A stretch of 64,000 nt of DNA from Melastoma dodecandrum (GCA_029817715.1 JARUPY010000396.1:62001-126000); one strand, 5' to 3'; counted from the first letter of the stretch, positions 34,398 to 47,047 are shown. Notes: a model not told the origin generated them from the sequence alone. Translations and numbers: made by a program.

Positions 34398-35310
34398 CTA
34401 ATCGAAAATCGCATCCGCCTTGTCTATGTCGAACGAATACTTTCTTTCTTCGTTGGACTTTTGGGATGCTTTGGCTTTGGAGTATTTCCTTGCGAGGGGT
34501 TCACAAACCGTCGCTTCGCCTTTGACGAATTCGGCGATATCCACCTCAAAGGTTTCGAGCTGAAAGGCATTTTTAGCCTGCGCCTCTTCCATCAGTAACT
34601 GATGGTACTCTGTTGCCCTTCTGGCCAAGTTGTACAGGTTATTAAACCTTTCTCCCTGCAGCTTTTCCTGGAAAGGCATAGACAACGCGTTTAATGCGAT
34701 CATCAACTGATCCCTTTCAGGAATCGCAGGTTTACAACGCAGTAGCGCTTTTCGCAGGCGCATAAGGAACTGCCGTGGATGTTCTCCGGCGGCTTGCTTA
34801 AGTCGCATTACCTCAAAGATTGACATAGGTGTGTCTAACCGCGCGAATGCCTTCATAAAAGAAGACTGCATTTCTGCCCATGTTGTCACTGATCCAGGAG
34901 GTAGACTTGCATACCATGTAAAGGCATCTCCTGTGAGAGAGTTTGGGAAATGCTTTAGCTTCCAAAAATCGTTTGTTGCAGCATCCCCTGTCTACGGGGG
35001 TGCTTAGTTTCGTCGCAGCGCTTGGCCTACTCAAAGCACTGAGCTGCTCTAAAATCTGAGCCATGTTGTCTGGCAGTCCAGTGATATGTCGGTCCATTAG
35101 ATTCCTCATATCGTTGAATTCTTTGTGGAATTCAATTCTGGAGATGAACTCAGAAGGAGTATGACCTCCGGAATCGGATTGATTCCCGGTCTCTTGGCTT
35201 CTTAGAGCCGTGTTCTCGTCATTCAAGTTGGCCGGTGGATTCTGTTCATCTCCATCTAATGGAGGGGGAGGAGGATCACAATTTAGTCTGCTCCGGGTGT
35301 TCTTTGCCAT
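34398..35310 (-). pseudogene. Tat gag, N-terminal and capsid part, frameshifted
   Basis: Start at 35,310 (MAKNTRSRLNCDPPPPPLDG). The first ~110 codons are hydrophilic. After a frameshift near 34,975 the conserved capsid-like gag domain continues in another frame: TTWAEMQSSFMKAFARLDTP, MRLKQAAGEHPRQFLMRLRK and FNNLYNLARRATEYHQLL, ending at 34,398. The start lies 46 bp after the 5' LTR, close to the primer site. Gag would form the particle; the shift prevents a full-length product. Confidence 0.88.
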
Positions 35311-35338
35311 TTGAAAACTTTAAGTTTCTAGTCTCCTA

Positions 35339-35356
35339 CTGTGGTCGCCAAAAACA
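35339..35356 (-). promoter_or_regulatory. primer-binding site of the Tat element
   Basis: The minus strand continues from the LTR as TGTTTTTGGCGACCACAGTA. The TGGCGAC core next to the LTR is the type seen in Tat/Ogre elements, reported to pair with tRNA-Arg. The exact tRNA was not checked. Confidence 0.75.
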
Positions 35357-36424
35357 TGTTCGCGTAGGAAACGGATCACGTCGGAAATATTTGGCAATAA
35401 GACTCACAGGGATTTTATAGATGTGATCGCCAGTAAGTAATTGAAGAATTTGATTGAATGCAAACAGTTTTTACAAGAAGTAAAGAACGCTTACAGCCAT
35501 AAAAGTAAAACAAGGACGGTGGTAAAGTCGTAGACTAGCTACAGTGCTCCACAGACTTGGAGCGTTGTAGTAGACTTGATGGTGGAATGCTGAAGGCTTG
35601 CGCTTCTCGGGTGGCAGAACTTAGCTGCTTGGCTTGGTGGACTGGGTACGGCCGAGTGCTGAGACGGACGTGAGTGCCAAGGCTGGGGTGATCTGCCCTG
35701 GCGGAAGTGTCGAAGGCGGAGGGCTGTTACCAGAGCTACGATTGCTCACTCTGATGGTGGAAGTGAAGGCGGACGGTTGTTATCAGAGCTACGGTTGCTC
35801 ACTTTGATGGTGGAGGTGAAGGCGGAAGGTTCGTTATTAGAGCTACGGTTGCTCACTCTGAATGTGGAAGTGAAGACCAATGAAACCTTAAGGGTCTCGC
35901 CCAGGTCAGGGAATCCTAACAACTACGATAAGGGATGACGAGCAAAATAAGCTTCTGTTGGCTGTTTTGATCGTGATTTTCTCTGGGGAAGATTTCCTCC
36001 TTTTATACTCGGTCTGTTATGACCTTCTGAAGATCTTCCAGACTCAACTCACCCCGAGAATCTCGGAATTAACTGATTCTCACTTATTTGATCGTGGATC
36101 AGCTCCTCTGACTTCGGGTTTAATTGATTATCTTTAAGACGTGTGCTAGTATTATGCGTGGGTAACAAGTCCCAATTATCTCGGGGCCGTGGAACCGTTT
36201 TCCTTTGACACGTGTCCCTTGCAGGCGCAGGCCTATAATCTTAATATCCTCTATAGGCGCAAGCCTGTAGACTTCGTGTCCCAGGCGCAGACCCTTGATT
36301 ATAAGGTTACTATTCTGCCTGTGTAGACTTCCTCCTGTAGGCGCAAGCCTAATATGTTTGTCACGGCTGTGGGCTTTTGTGGGCTTTGTCAGAACTAGGC
36401 TCAAGATTTTCTATAGTGTCAACA
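35357..36424 (-). repeat. 5' LTR of the Tat element (1,068 bp)
   Basis: Starts TGTTCGCG and ends GTCAACA on the plus strand, matching 24,279-25,401. It holds one copy of the 28-bp unit that is triplicated in the other LTR. It would supply the promoter for the leftward genomic RNA. Confidence 0.95.
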
Positions 36425-36660
36425 CATTGTCCAATTGTACGCAAGAATGCTAATCTTATTTTGTCAACTTTACAATATTTTTCCCATAGATGTTATTGAT
36501 GGTAGGAATAAAGTGAGTTATAATCGCGTTTGACAATGAGGGTTAAGTTAAACGTTCATGCAAATTATGTAACACTTGAAATAATACTTCGTTAGACAAT
36601 TACTTTGGAATGTATTTCAAATATACTTGATTATGGATACAATAATAACGGATTGAAACA
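36425..36660 (+). repeat. remainder of the interrupted tandem duplication
   Basis: Begins with the target duplication CATTG (36,425-36,429) and continues the unit started at 24,181. Shared blocks with 23,925-24,160 are CAATTG, AATCTTAT, GAGTGAGTTATAAT-like, GAGGGTTAAGTT, CATGCAA and TTTCAAATATACT. Confidence 0.8.
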
Positions 36661-38650
36661 AATAATTGTCTGCAAGACAAAAGATGATATTCGTCTATTT
36701 GTTGTTAGAATAAGAGACGAGAATGTTCTCATGTGCCATTGGTTATTGAATTGCTTATTTCAGTGTACGAATTATCAATGGATAAGGCTAAATCAGTGGA
36801 AATGGAGAGGATAAGACCTACAGGAGAATGTACAGTTCTATGTTTGGTTGTAGTAATGTAGAAGATGATAATCTTATAGTTGAAGATTACTGGATCCTAA
36901 TGTCGATGTAGAAATAAAGGACAAAATGTTTATTGACGTAAATGACGGTTTTAAGTTACTAGATGATGAGATATATAAAATGCAAGGGGAGACTAATGTT
37001 GAAGCCGGTGAAGAGTCTCGAAGACAAGTTAAGAAACCGCTTTTCTTTTATAATAATTATGTCGAAGCTGGTGAAGATCAGTCTCGAAGACAAATTTTTG
37101 TGATGTTGTGAGCGTGTTGCCGCATGCACGCATGGGTTTGTTGCAATGGGGATCTGCCCTTTTGAGTGTCGTTTGGTTGGGTCTTCAACTAGAACATCGA
37201 TGAGCTACAAATGAATTGAGGTTGATCATCCATTAGATCCTAGGTGGGCTTACGCGAGCCATTATCCGATCGCCTCCAACTGTAGAGAGAGAATCGAATG
37301 TACAAGTAAAAGGTGGGGCATGATTACTTAGGAAAGAAGGGGAGGATCAAACGACTCATGTGCGCTCCTCTCCTTCAAAGATGGCTTCGAAAAATCATGT
37401 TATTGTTTTACCTAGGATAACTATACGGAGTTGGTACCGAATTTGAAAGTAGTATTAAGTGGAAAAAACTAGAAATGGATATAGGGGTTTCTACTGAATA
37501 GATCTCAAAAGTGGTTTATGGGATTTAAACACGATTTGAGTGTTGGGGAATATTCGTGGTCAAGGGATAACATTAAGTACAATCATGTCCAATAATTTAG
37601 AACAATAGGAATGAGAATGGTGATGACCGTCGACCTATGCATTTAGGCCCACGGCCCGTCACAAGTGGATAAAGGGAATAGTCTGTTGTAGCTTGTTGAT
37701 TGTGTTTCTAACTTAAAGTAATGTGTTGCTATATAACTTGGTTACCTTCTCCAAATATAGAAGTATATTTTATCCATATGTTGATATATATTTGAATTGA
37801 TTAAGAATATCTTAGGTAATTCGACTTTGATAGAAAATGTCTAAATTGATTATGACAAGAAAATATCAAGTCAATAATGGACGTCTGAAATGAAGATTTG
37901 GGAACAAATCTCTTATTCACAAAAATAAATATTATCAACAACAAGGGTTTAATTATGAAAACTAATATTATAAATTCACTATTAGATTAATTATCTTCAA
38001 CTACGGTAACTAATCTTCCATTAGGATGGAAAAGAAAATTTTATGGAAATTTACTGTTCAAGAACCTTCCTTTTTAAGCACAACGACCACTAACAATGTA
38101 TCTTCTCAAACGAATATGATTCTCTGTAAATTCATATTTTAGGAAACAATTCTAGTGAATTGTTCAATGAATCCCATGATGGTTCCCCTTATAAAAGAGA
38201 GTGAGATCACGCATAGAGAAGAACCATGCAGTCTATGTGGTTATGGAGATATGCGAAAAGTGTGAAGTGTTCACTTAGCCTTTATTTCTTACAATTTGTG
38301 TGTGAGAGTGCCAATGTTGTGTTATACCTTGGTCATCTTGAGAGAGATAATATTTCTTGTGCGTTCTTCGAATGACCAACGAACTATCAAAGGGAAGCTA
38401 AGTGAATATGGTACATATTGCAGTAACCAATTGCTAAACCATCAACAGAAAGCCTTTTTTGCTGTCTCATTTTAGAGGAAGTCTTGAACTGACATAGTTT
38501 GTGCAGTTAGACACGCAATTGCAAGTGTCTGCTAGTAGCCTCATGCCTACATGGTGGAGTAGGAGTGTGGAACAACGTTGGAGTACGCCCTGAGCAGAGA
38601 GCGCACATGTGTATAAGTCTCGACCGACTAGAGGGATGTTGCACACTTTG
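36661..38650. other. unrecognised decayed repeat DNA
   Basis: No gene could be supported. Short open frames at 36,605-36,814 and 36,926-37,111 are AT-rich; the second includes a small internal duplication (GAAGCCGGTGAAGAGTCTCG at 36,999 and a near copy at 37,063). A TATAAAAGAGAG near 38,190, with a long non-coding flank, would fit a decayed LTR, but no partner copy is visible. Confidence 0.35.
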
Positions 38651-39680
38651 TCACAACAACAAAAAATATTCGATTTTGACCATAATTAAAGTACCTGGGT
38701 AAGTAGGGGTCGCTTCCCATAGAGAATTATACTATGTCGTTCTCGGCAATCAATATATGTTAAGCAGAAAATAAAGGGAAATTGTTGAATTAAAGAAATT
38801 ACAAAGTAGAATGTAACAATCGATAATAAAAAGATCTCGGACATCCAACTTCCCATTGCATCCTATGTATTTGATTCCACTTCTAATTTTATTGGATCGT
38901 TAATCGCTAATATAAGATTTCTATATCTCATCGTATATCTCCCGAACATACGAAGACGTATTAGCATGTATCATATTCATTATTCTATTCATAAGCAAGA
39001 AACTAGTTGAGTGAATGGTGCGAGAAAGGTGACAAGATATTGTTGAAAGTATATATATGGGTAGGGGTTAACTAAAACAGGGAACGTGAAGAAGAAATAT
39101 GAACTATTAGGTAAAGTGAAGGATATGTAGAGAAACCACCATTACGAATACAAACTGTGATAGAATTGGCTTGGTCGGCTAGTACGGTCCACGGTACAGC
39201 AAAACACCATCGTGTATACTAACGAGGGCGAGAGACAATGCGGAAGATACATATACACTACCATTGGTTGACGCATATTTAGACTAAACTTGGAATCTAT
39301 CAAATGAAGAACAAGGATTCAGGATACAAAGTCTATCAAAGTATTAAAAAAATATACAAAAAAATTATTTTAGATCAATTACAAGGCCCCATTATGTCGG
39401 TATTTCCTAACAAAGTAAAATAAAAGAAAACTTGAAAAGGGAAAGTAAAATTCCATTCAGCTTGCATATTGATTGATTGATCAGTTCGCTTGACAACACT
39501 TTGCTTAACCAGCTTTTTGCTCGGATTGGATCCTCGTTCGACCGAGTTTTTGCTCCAATTGGATTTTCACTCGATCAAACCGGGATCAATTGATGTCTTA
39601 CTCTTGGCGAGCATAATCACTCCTCCTTGACTTCACTGGAGTGGGGGTGTCTTGAATGTAGAATGCTTCGCATTACTAGT
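38650..39680 (-). repeat. decayed LTR relative of the chromovirus remnant
   Basis: From about 39,100 to 39,400 the order ACGAGGGCGAGAGACAATGC, CTTGGAATCTATCAAATGAA and ATTACAAGGCCCCATTAT parallels 13,640-13,835 in the LTR beside the satellite. This is therefore an older, diverged LTR of the same or a sister family. No coding sequence adjoins it. Limits are approximate and the first 450 bp are only tentatively included. Confidence 0.55.
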
Positions 39681-40140
39681 GGAAACATATTATGATTTTA
39701 TCATAAATTGATTATGTAAGGTGTTTCAAGTCACATAATTATTCTTGCTTTCGAACAGAGACTACTTTGGTTATTCTGTTCGAGAACTAACCTAGACTAT
39801 CATCCAGACTCTCCCTAGATTATTAGGTACTTGCTAATTGGTGGCCAATTAATTAACATGCATAAAACGATAACTATCATGAAAATATTTTGACAATAAT
39901 ACAAAAACAGAAAGATTTTGGGTTTTCTGGGTCGGCTAACAACTCATTAAGATAAAGACCTTTTGATATTGCACATCCTGCTTTAAGCATGATTCTGTAC
40001 ACGGTAAGACATCTGGTAGTGCAGGATTGCTTCTATATAGTTTGGATCTTAAAGTCCCTGATGATGCTAATGATGCTTTGATTATTATAGCTGATTATCA
40101 TCACTCGACTTCTCCCACATGTTTGCATGTACCTAGATAA
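39681..40140. other. intergenic, no feature recognised
   Basis: AT-rich, with no open frame or repeat that I can support. The last ~140 bp may belong to the retroelement-like fragment that follows, because short in-frame peptides occur there. Confidence 0.3.
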
Positions 40141-40780
40141 ATTTTAAGGAATGAGTTAATCAAACTCCTCCCAGAAAAGTGGGTGACAAATTATGAGCAG
40201 CTGCAACAACATGCCAAACCAATACAGTCCACAGAATCAAGATTCATCAAGGAAAAAGTTGGATCTGTGACTATCAAGTTTGATAGGTCACATGAAAAGG
40301 ATGCAGCCACACCATCCATATTCCCAACAATGTTCATTGTTCAACCCGTGCCACGACGTAAGAAACCTGATTCCCTGAACAAAATTATTCACTCTTTTGA
40401 TGGACAGGGAAAAGCAGCCTACTTCTTCAGAGATCCACAGACAGACCATTGCTATTAGGATGTTGGCATACGTAGAAATAATTGTGATTGCAATGAGGAA
40501 GAACGAGAGGAAGATGACTATTCTTCCAGAAAGAAGAAAACAAATTATCGGTCACGCAATCTTCCAAAGTCAGATAGTGACAGTGATGATGACGATGATA
40601 ACCCAAGCCAAAAGCTTGCGGTTACAGTTACACCCGCTCCTCACCAAGAAAGTTATGGTGATTGGCAGTACTTGATGGATATGGCCAAGACAAAAAGGCC
40701 ATTGAAACAGCCATCAAAGGTATTACCTTGCTATAAGAATATTCTTAAATGGCAAAGTCATTCTTCTCTAATGTGAGCTA
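40141..40780 (+). pseudogene. pararetrovirus/retroelement polyprotein fragment (tentative)
   Basis: A 91-codon frame (40,183-40,458) starts TNYEQLQQHAKPIQSTESRF and includes IFPTMFIVQPVPRRKKPDSL. It ends at a stop, after which another frame continues with an acidic, serine-rich stretch to about 40,780. The style resembles the non-enzymatic N-terminal part of polyproteins of endogenous plant pararetroviruses (Caulimoviridae) or a related element. I cannot verify this without a search. It is a broken fossil: no polymerase, no complete reading frame and several stops. Confidence 0.35.
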
Positions 40781-40959
40781 AGTTACAACTTGGGTATAGA
40801 GTTAAGTGAGAAGGACATTGATTTTCATAACTTACTAAAAGGGAGAACCTTACAGGAGGGGGTGACGAGGGAAGGCAACGGGCACCACCCCAACTTCGCC
40901 CCTTGATCCGCCTTCCCGTTACGGAACCCCCTACCAAGAGCATCATCCCAAGCCTCCCC

Positions 40960-42885
40960 ACTACAATGTCCACATAAAGAGCGTAATAATGAACGTCCAA
41001 GACTCTCTAGGAACCTGTCAAGCGCACTCAACTCGTTAGCTAAGAACCAAGCACAACATGACACACTCATTCATCGTACATCATACGATCGCTAATTTGC
41101 GCAACTCATACACCGTATCTTGTTTCCTCACTTTAAGGTTGACTACTTGGCAAGTCCTTGGGGCAGAAGTCCCTCATTCACGCCCTCATTAAGTGCCTCG
41201 TATAGTAACCCACACCTGGGCGTTCCCGACAATCGATTTCGCTCGTTTCAATCGAACTTTGAAGATTTCGGTCTCACCTCCTAACCTCCCCCGAGCATAA
41301 CTTCCGTGTCTCCATTTAGCATGTGAGGTAAGCCCTTTTTGGCCCTCCTTACACTCCGTTTCAACACAACTAATTCTAGTCCTCCGGCCGAGTCGATTCT
41401 AAGATGTACGTCTCGCGGATTCCGACACTCACATGTCGCGGTTCCGACATTTCATGTGTCGTGTTCCGATACTCATGTAACGTGGTTCCCACGCTTCATG
41501 TAACGCGGTTCCCACGCTTCATGTAACGTGGTTCCCACGCTTCATGTAACGCGGTTCCCACGCTTCATGTATCGCGGTTCCCACGCTTCATGTGTTGCGG
41601 TTCCCACGCTTCATGTGTTGCGGTTCCCACACTCGTGTATCGCGTTTCCGACACTTCATGTGTCCCGGTTCCGACACTCGTGTATCGCGGTACCGACACT
41701 TCACGTGTCACGGTTCCGATACTCGTGTATCGCGGTTCCGACACTTTATGTGCAGTGGTTCCGATACTTCATGTGTCGCGATTCCGATACTCATGTATCG
41801 CAATTGATGTACTTTCATGTCGCTCTTACTCGTTGAACTTAAAAAGTTACCACCTTTCTTAATAATAGACACGATTGACACACGTATATGACACATACCT
41901 TCATAACGTCACTTCCTTTCTCATCCATCAATATAATCAACGTATGTATATGCGTAAAGTCGCCTATTTTCTTTCTCCTCGTCCTCAAGCACTCACGTAC
42001 GCACACAAAATTACTTACCTTTCTCACCGTCAACTTCATCAACACATAAACCACAAGGCAAGTGTCTCACCGGTCCCCTACAAGTACTCCTAGCTCACTT
42101 ATAAGCACAGAAAGCCCTTGAAGGAGTCACCTTTCTTTATTTCGTTCCTCATCCGACATGCATACATAACAATCACGAGCTCCCTCCAAATCGTTCGCTA
42201 TTTTCACGTTGAAATGCTTATACACGCACGATCTAGAGGGTCATCACCCGTTTTTCCCATGCATCAGACTTTCCTTGTCACACCCTCATACATAACACGC
42301 ACCATCACACATGATCCAAACCATAGAGTATACTCATCAACCTCAAGCAACATGAATATGGCCCTTTCTAGTGTTCGTAAGTACGGAAACGGGGTAAAGT
42401 CCATACCTTTCTAACGATCCACCACAAATTAAGGCTAGTTCCTCCCTTTTTCGAGCCTTCTCCCTCCGAAACGCTCCTACTTGTCCTTTCCCTTCACGGA
42501 TCTCCGTCCCTCTTCTAGCGTGGCACACGGAAAGCCCCTCCGAGGTTGCCCTGTGGTCGGATCCTCCTTCCTCCTCCATGGTTTCCTCCCTCCGCTCCCC
42601 CAGTTCCTCCCTTGTCTTCTCTTCCAAGTTTCTAGAGTGAAGGGGTGTGATGGGGAATGTGTGGTCTCCATGAGCCCCCATTTCCTAAATATCTAATCAC
42701 TTAATGACATTTTCGTAGTTTTATGATCGGGCTTATACTATTCATGCGGGCTCCCTTCCCATTTGGCCCGATTGCGTTTTCTACTTAATTGGGATAAGTT
42801 TTCCCTTTCTTCCCTTTTCCATCCGCGTATATATACACAAAGTCATTTTGAAATTGGAAATTTCATAAAATTTGAGGACGTTATA
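40960..42885 (-). repeat. 3' LTR of the LARD-like element
   Basis: Homologous to 47,167-48,796 from CTACAATGTCCACATAAA (40,961) onward. It ends GTTATA where the other copy has GTTACA. The ~100 bp that should precede are replaced by unrelated GC-richer sequence (about 40,840-40,959). It contains an expanded 22-23-bp minisatellite (41,430-41,800). Confidence 0.85.
41430..41800. repeat. 22-23-bp minisatellite in the left LTR
   Basis: Units of two kinds alternate: GGTTCCGACACTTCATGTGTCGC-like and GGTTCCGATACTCGTGTATCGC-like. Five further GGTTCCCACGCTTCATGTAACGC-like units lie at the left. The other LTR has only the first two kinds and fewer copies (47,545-47,790). The open frames through the repeat are artefacts of the period. 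Confidence 0.85.
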
Positions 42886-42902
42886 TTCATCCCCCGTTAG
42901 GG
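42886..42902 (-). promoter_or_regulatory. polypurine tract of the LARD-like element
   Basis: On the minus strand AACGGGGGATGAA lies directly before the 3' LTR, preceded by a GAATTTCGGGGATGAAATTC block. Both resemble the 3' end of chromovirus elements. Confidence 0.7.
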
Positions 42903-45900
42903 AATTTCATCCCCGAAATTCGTGAGTTAATGAGAGATGGGTGTATGATACTTATCTTTTCTTCCGACTTTCACATCGGTCCTCAATCCCAGCCTTCTTC
43001 CAACACGCATGTAACAATGACGACTTCCTTTTTCATACAACATGATCACTCTGCCTCACTACCCGTACCGATTCCATGGTGATGCTTAGGCCATCATTCT
43101 CAGTTGTGGCCACGGCCTCCACTATCGCCTCCGGCTTGATACACGTCCCTTCTTTTGGTTACCATAATGGAGTACTTGGCTCCATTATCTTACACAGGTC
43201 CATTTAATCACTTTGCGCTCCATGTTCTCTTGAAGGGTGTAAATCTTAGAGTAGCCGACCCATTTATACTCACCCTGCCCATTCGGACAAACGACAATAC
43301 AACGCTCACTTAGACATAAATAAATGTTTACTACTTACATGGTAACAATTCTTCAGTTCTTCCTTACCTTGAAACTCACATGCTTGACACAACTATGCAA
43401 AACTACGACCGCATGCATCGTCTTGCCATTCCTACAAAGTATCATCATTCGCCTGTAACACCTATGGACCATCAAGTTCCTATTGATGAAGTCCTATACA
43501 ACAGCTACTTCATGATCTTGCCTCTGTGTACCCCTTTTTATCCTTAGGGTCTCATTGTAGTTTACACGAATATATATATATATATATATATTAAAGAGGT
43601 CTTATTAACTCTCTTTTATAATAACCAGCGCGTCGACCCACACGTCACATTTCCTTACCACATCGGCACCATTTGATCACCCTACTCAAGTTTTTCATAA
43701 TGCCACAATTAATCTTAGACCCGTTTCCCTTATATGGGGTTGCTATTCCTATTCAAGCCTTACTCATAACTCATGGGGAATACTTCATATGTCCCTAACC
43801 TTTCAGGTCATCCACAAATCATTTCCATTGTTAGAACATATCCCAATACATCAGATTACCACAGCCACATGAAATTTTAGTTCCATTCATCAGATAATAG
43901 GACTCATTTCACGTCTTCAACGAATCATTAGCTTACGTGCTCACCTCTAGAGCTTCATATTCCATAATCCTTTAACTCTCATTTACCATAAGAAAGGATA
44001 TCATTCAAACCATGGTCCATGATGTCACCCTGACAGTTTCACAACTCTCAAAGAGTCACCTTAATATTTCAAAATTTTCAAGTAGCTAATGCACACATTG
44101 GCATATATCATTATCCATACTTGGCTCATTCTTGCATTTGACAATATATACATCATATTCCCTCAAAGATTTCCCATTCCTAACATTCCAACACGCACTA
44201 ATCTTGCTTCACTTACTCTCCCCACAGTTCAGAGGTTAAAGCTATCACATTTCCTTAACATTCTCATAACACACAACATTTGCAGCTTTCACATGGATAT
44301 CACATATCCTAACTTTCGTTAGTCCCGTTTCATCTCACCTGTGTCCTTGCCATCCTACAATACTTCATTGAGTAACATCAGTGATGGTCGCAATTACTTG
44401 TCGTCTTAATGTCCATAGTACTCTACCTTTGGGCATCCTCAATGCTATTGTCATTTCAACTCATAATACTTCAAGGCAGGCACACAATATTCAACTTTTG
44501 TCCCGGTATCTCTTAACCCCAATATGAGTTTCGACTCACCTCATATGAGCAAACATGTTCTAGATTATTCTACACACACACCTTGCGTTTCATTTGTTCA
44601 ACTCAATCACATGTATGTTCATCCATACCAACTTCATCCCATCTTAGGGAATTACACTCAGTCATTCCTGGGAGACAATTACATAACTTGTCTACACCCA
44701 TGATAGCTCGCATCCTCAAGTATTATCTCTCAAATCAATCCTATTCCATTTCCGCTATTAAACTATCATCATGCATATCATCTTTGATGCATGTCCAACC
44801 TTATGTTCCATTGTAGTTTAGGTGTGCCAAGCACACCCATCAACTCTTACCACTCAATCACAATCAAGCTTTCGACTATTCGCAAGTCTATGCTTGTCCC
44901 ATTCCTTGCATTCCACACCATAAGAAGTATGCATATTTTATCAACAATGCCACCACATCACAAGGTGAAATTCCTTCTTGTTCGTCATGGGGGTACACAA
45001 ATCACATACCTCGTGTGATAGTCTTTATCACTTAGCACACACATTGCTTGACCACTTAGGTCTATGGGTTGTTCATAACCGAGGGTCACCAATTCCTTAA
45101 TAGGAGATCCGCAATAAACAAGTCACAATTACTCTACATAACTCATTGAATCTCATTACCACTTTGATAATGTCACCAATACTTCAAGTACACGTAATTT
45201 CTCAAGTTTCCCACATGGTTTTCCCTAGTGTTTTCTCAACTATTAATCAAATTCTCTCACTACATTCACACGTACCACCTCGTGTCCCGAGTGCATTATG
45301 CATACGCTCCTTAGCAACTCATTTCGCTTACACTTTATTACACCGTAGGGAAATAAAACAACATATTATTCCTTATTATTATAAACATTTCATCAACTCC
45401 TCTCATTTACATAGGATCATTATTGTCCAATATCCTTGCGTAATGCCTTTAATCCCTTACTAACCATTCCATATGGCATTTATAAAGGCGAACATTATTT
45501 ATCAATTATGCAGCCAATTCATTTGGTCTTATCGGCCATGACATCCATTGGACAACTCAATGACATACTATCATTCATCATTTTACCCCGCTTTATCCAC
45601 CTTCCCTTATACTGGGGTCGGGATCTTCGCACATACTCAAGAACTCATCAATCGGAGGTTTAAATGATTACATTTGCCTTATCATCATCAAACATGCATG
45701 GAGCTTTCAGTCATCATGTGGATATAACTTATTATCAACTTGAATTCTGCTTACTCTCAAGTGCATATTAACCGTGCCAAATCTCATCGAGTAGCACTCA
45801 TTATAACCTCATATCATTATCCCATGACACTTCAAGCTGGTATAACGTGTTCAACTTCACTGGAGTATTACTTAACGACAACATGGATTTCAACCCACCT

Positions 45901-47047
45901 CATACAAGTATGCACGAATCATAGCAACCATTTTACTTTCATCTTGTCATCCACATACGCGGCTCACTATATTTCACTCCACACAATTTTCCAGCTAGAA
46001 CGTCACTATTCTTACGCACACTTCATCCACGTTCAAGCCCCAACCATCACTTATGAGGCACCATATTTTCGTTGTATTCGAACACACGGCGATCATATTA
46101 CATCTCCTTACGCATTGTTCATTTCAGTCACCTTTCTTTGCCATTCTCGACGCACGAAGTATCACTTGCATATATTCTCAACCATTATACGACATCGCAA
46201 GATAACTCCTTGCTTATTCCAAGTGGCAATCACATTTTTAGTTGCGCATATGTCCCTTCATATTAGTCTCATCCCACATAGGAACTCGTATCCATGAGCC
46301 AACCTTAAGGCAATCTTAACGTGGTTGCATTTAATTTACAACTCAAATTTTCAACCATTATTCAATCTTGCACGTGGGCACTCAAAGCACTTATGCGAAG
46401 CCTTACAATCCGACCGACCACCATGTCCAAGACAACCCTTGACATCCATTCATGAGAATGTCGTGATCATTCATCATTCGAGCATGCAATCATCTCAACA
46501 AACTCCAACACAGGAGCGTACGTTTCAATCGTGTCATCACTTATCCAAAGTCACTCAAATACCATGTGGCAACACTTATTCAGCCGAATATCCATCCTTG
46601 GACCATCACCCATTCAATCATCGAGCACTTCACTCTCCTCGCGAGGCATTTCTCAATGTTCGGCATACAAAATCACCCGTGCCAAATCCTTCTCCCCCTT
46701 TTCATCCGGGAGTTCGTTATTTGTTGTTCCTTAAGGAGGGTAGCCTTATATAGCCTTCCCCTTATTCCAATTCAATTTCAGCCACATCTCATTCAACATT
46801 CTTGGATCTTCTCGACCAAGTGCGCACGATCATCCGCAACAATTCACAACCCACTCATACACACACAATTCAGGAAAACAAATTGCATTTTGATTCATTC
46901 TTTTTGCTCTAATAGTTCAGCCAAACACAAGCATTGTGAATTCAATAACATCACCCGCATGCATATATGATTACATCCTATTTTCGACTTGAAAACCGAC
47001 TCGTTTTCCATCAAAATCACATCCTTATCACCCCATATTTTTAACTA
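42886..47047 (-). other. G-poor interior of the LARD-like element
   Basis: About 4.1 kb with no recognisable protein. The plus strand is conspicuously poor in G and rich in C, A and T (for example 44,100-46,900), so the element's own sense strand is poor in C. A (TA) microsatellite lies at about 43,568-43,592. The plus-strand open frames (the largest at 45,740-46,297, 185 codons) are rich in H, S, I, T and L as expected from composition alone, and lie antisense to the element. Confidence 0.7.

Larger units (their letters stand above)
24279..36424 (-). mobile_element. Tat/Ogre-lineage Ty3-gypsy retrotransposon, 12.1 kb
   Basis: It is bounded by TG...CA LTRs and a perfect 5-bp target duplication. 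On the minus strand the order is LTR, TGGCGAC-type primer site, gag with two CxWH...HxTxxC motifs, protease, RT, RNase H, a second (archaeal-type) RNase H, integrase, polypurine tract and LTR. Dual RNase H and the 3' extra region mark the Tat clade. Between integrase and the 3' LTR is a PMD gene on the opposite strand. The two LTRs differ mainly by repeat number, so insertion is not very old, yet gag-pol carries several stops and frameshifts. Confidence 0.95.

Noticed and set aside
41430..41860. Open frames of 70-100 codons through the TTCATGTGTCGCGG repeat
   Set aside because: Periodic peptides in three frames at once; a minisatellite, not a protein.
45740..46297. 185-codon plus-strand frame inside the LARD-like element
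   Set aside because: Antisense to the element, G-poor composition explains the lack of stops, and no motif is visible.
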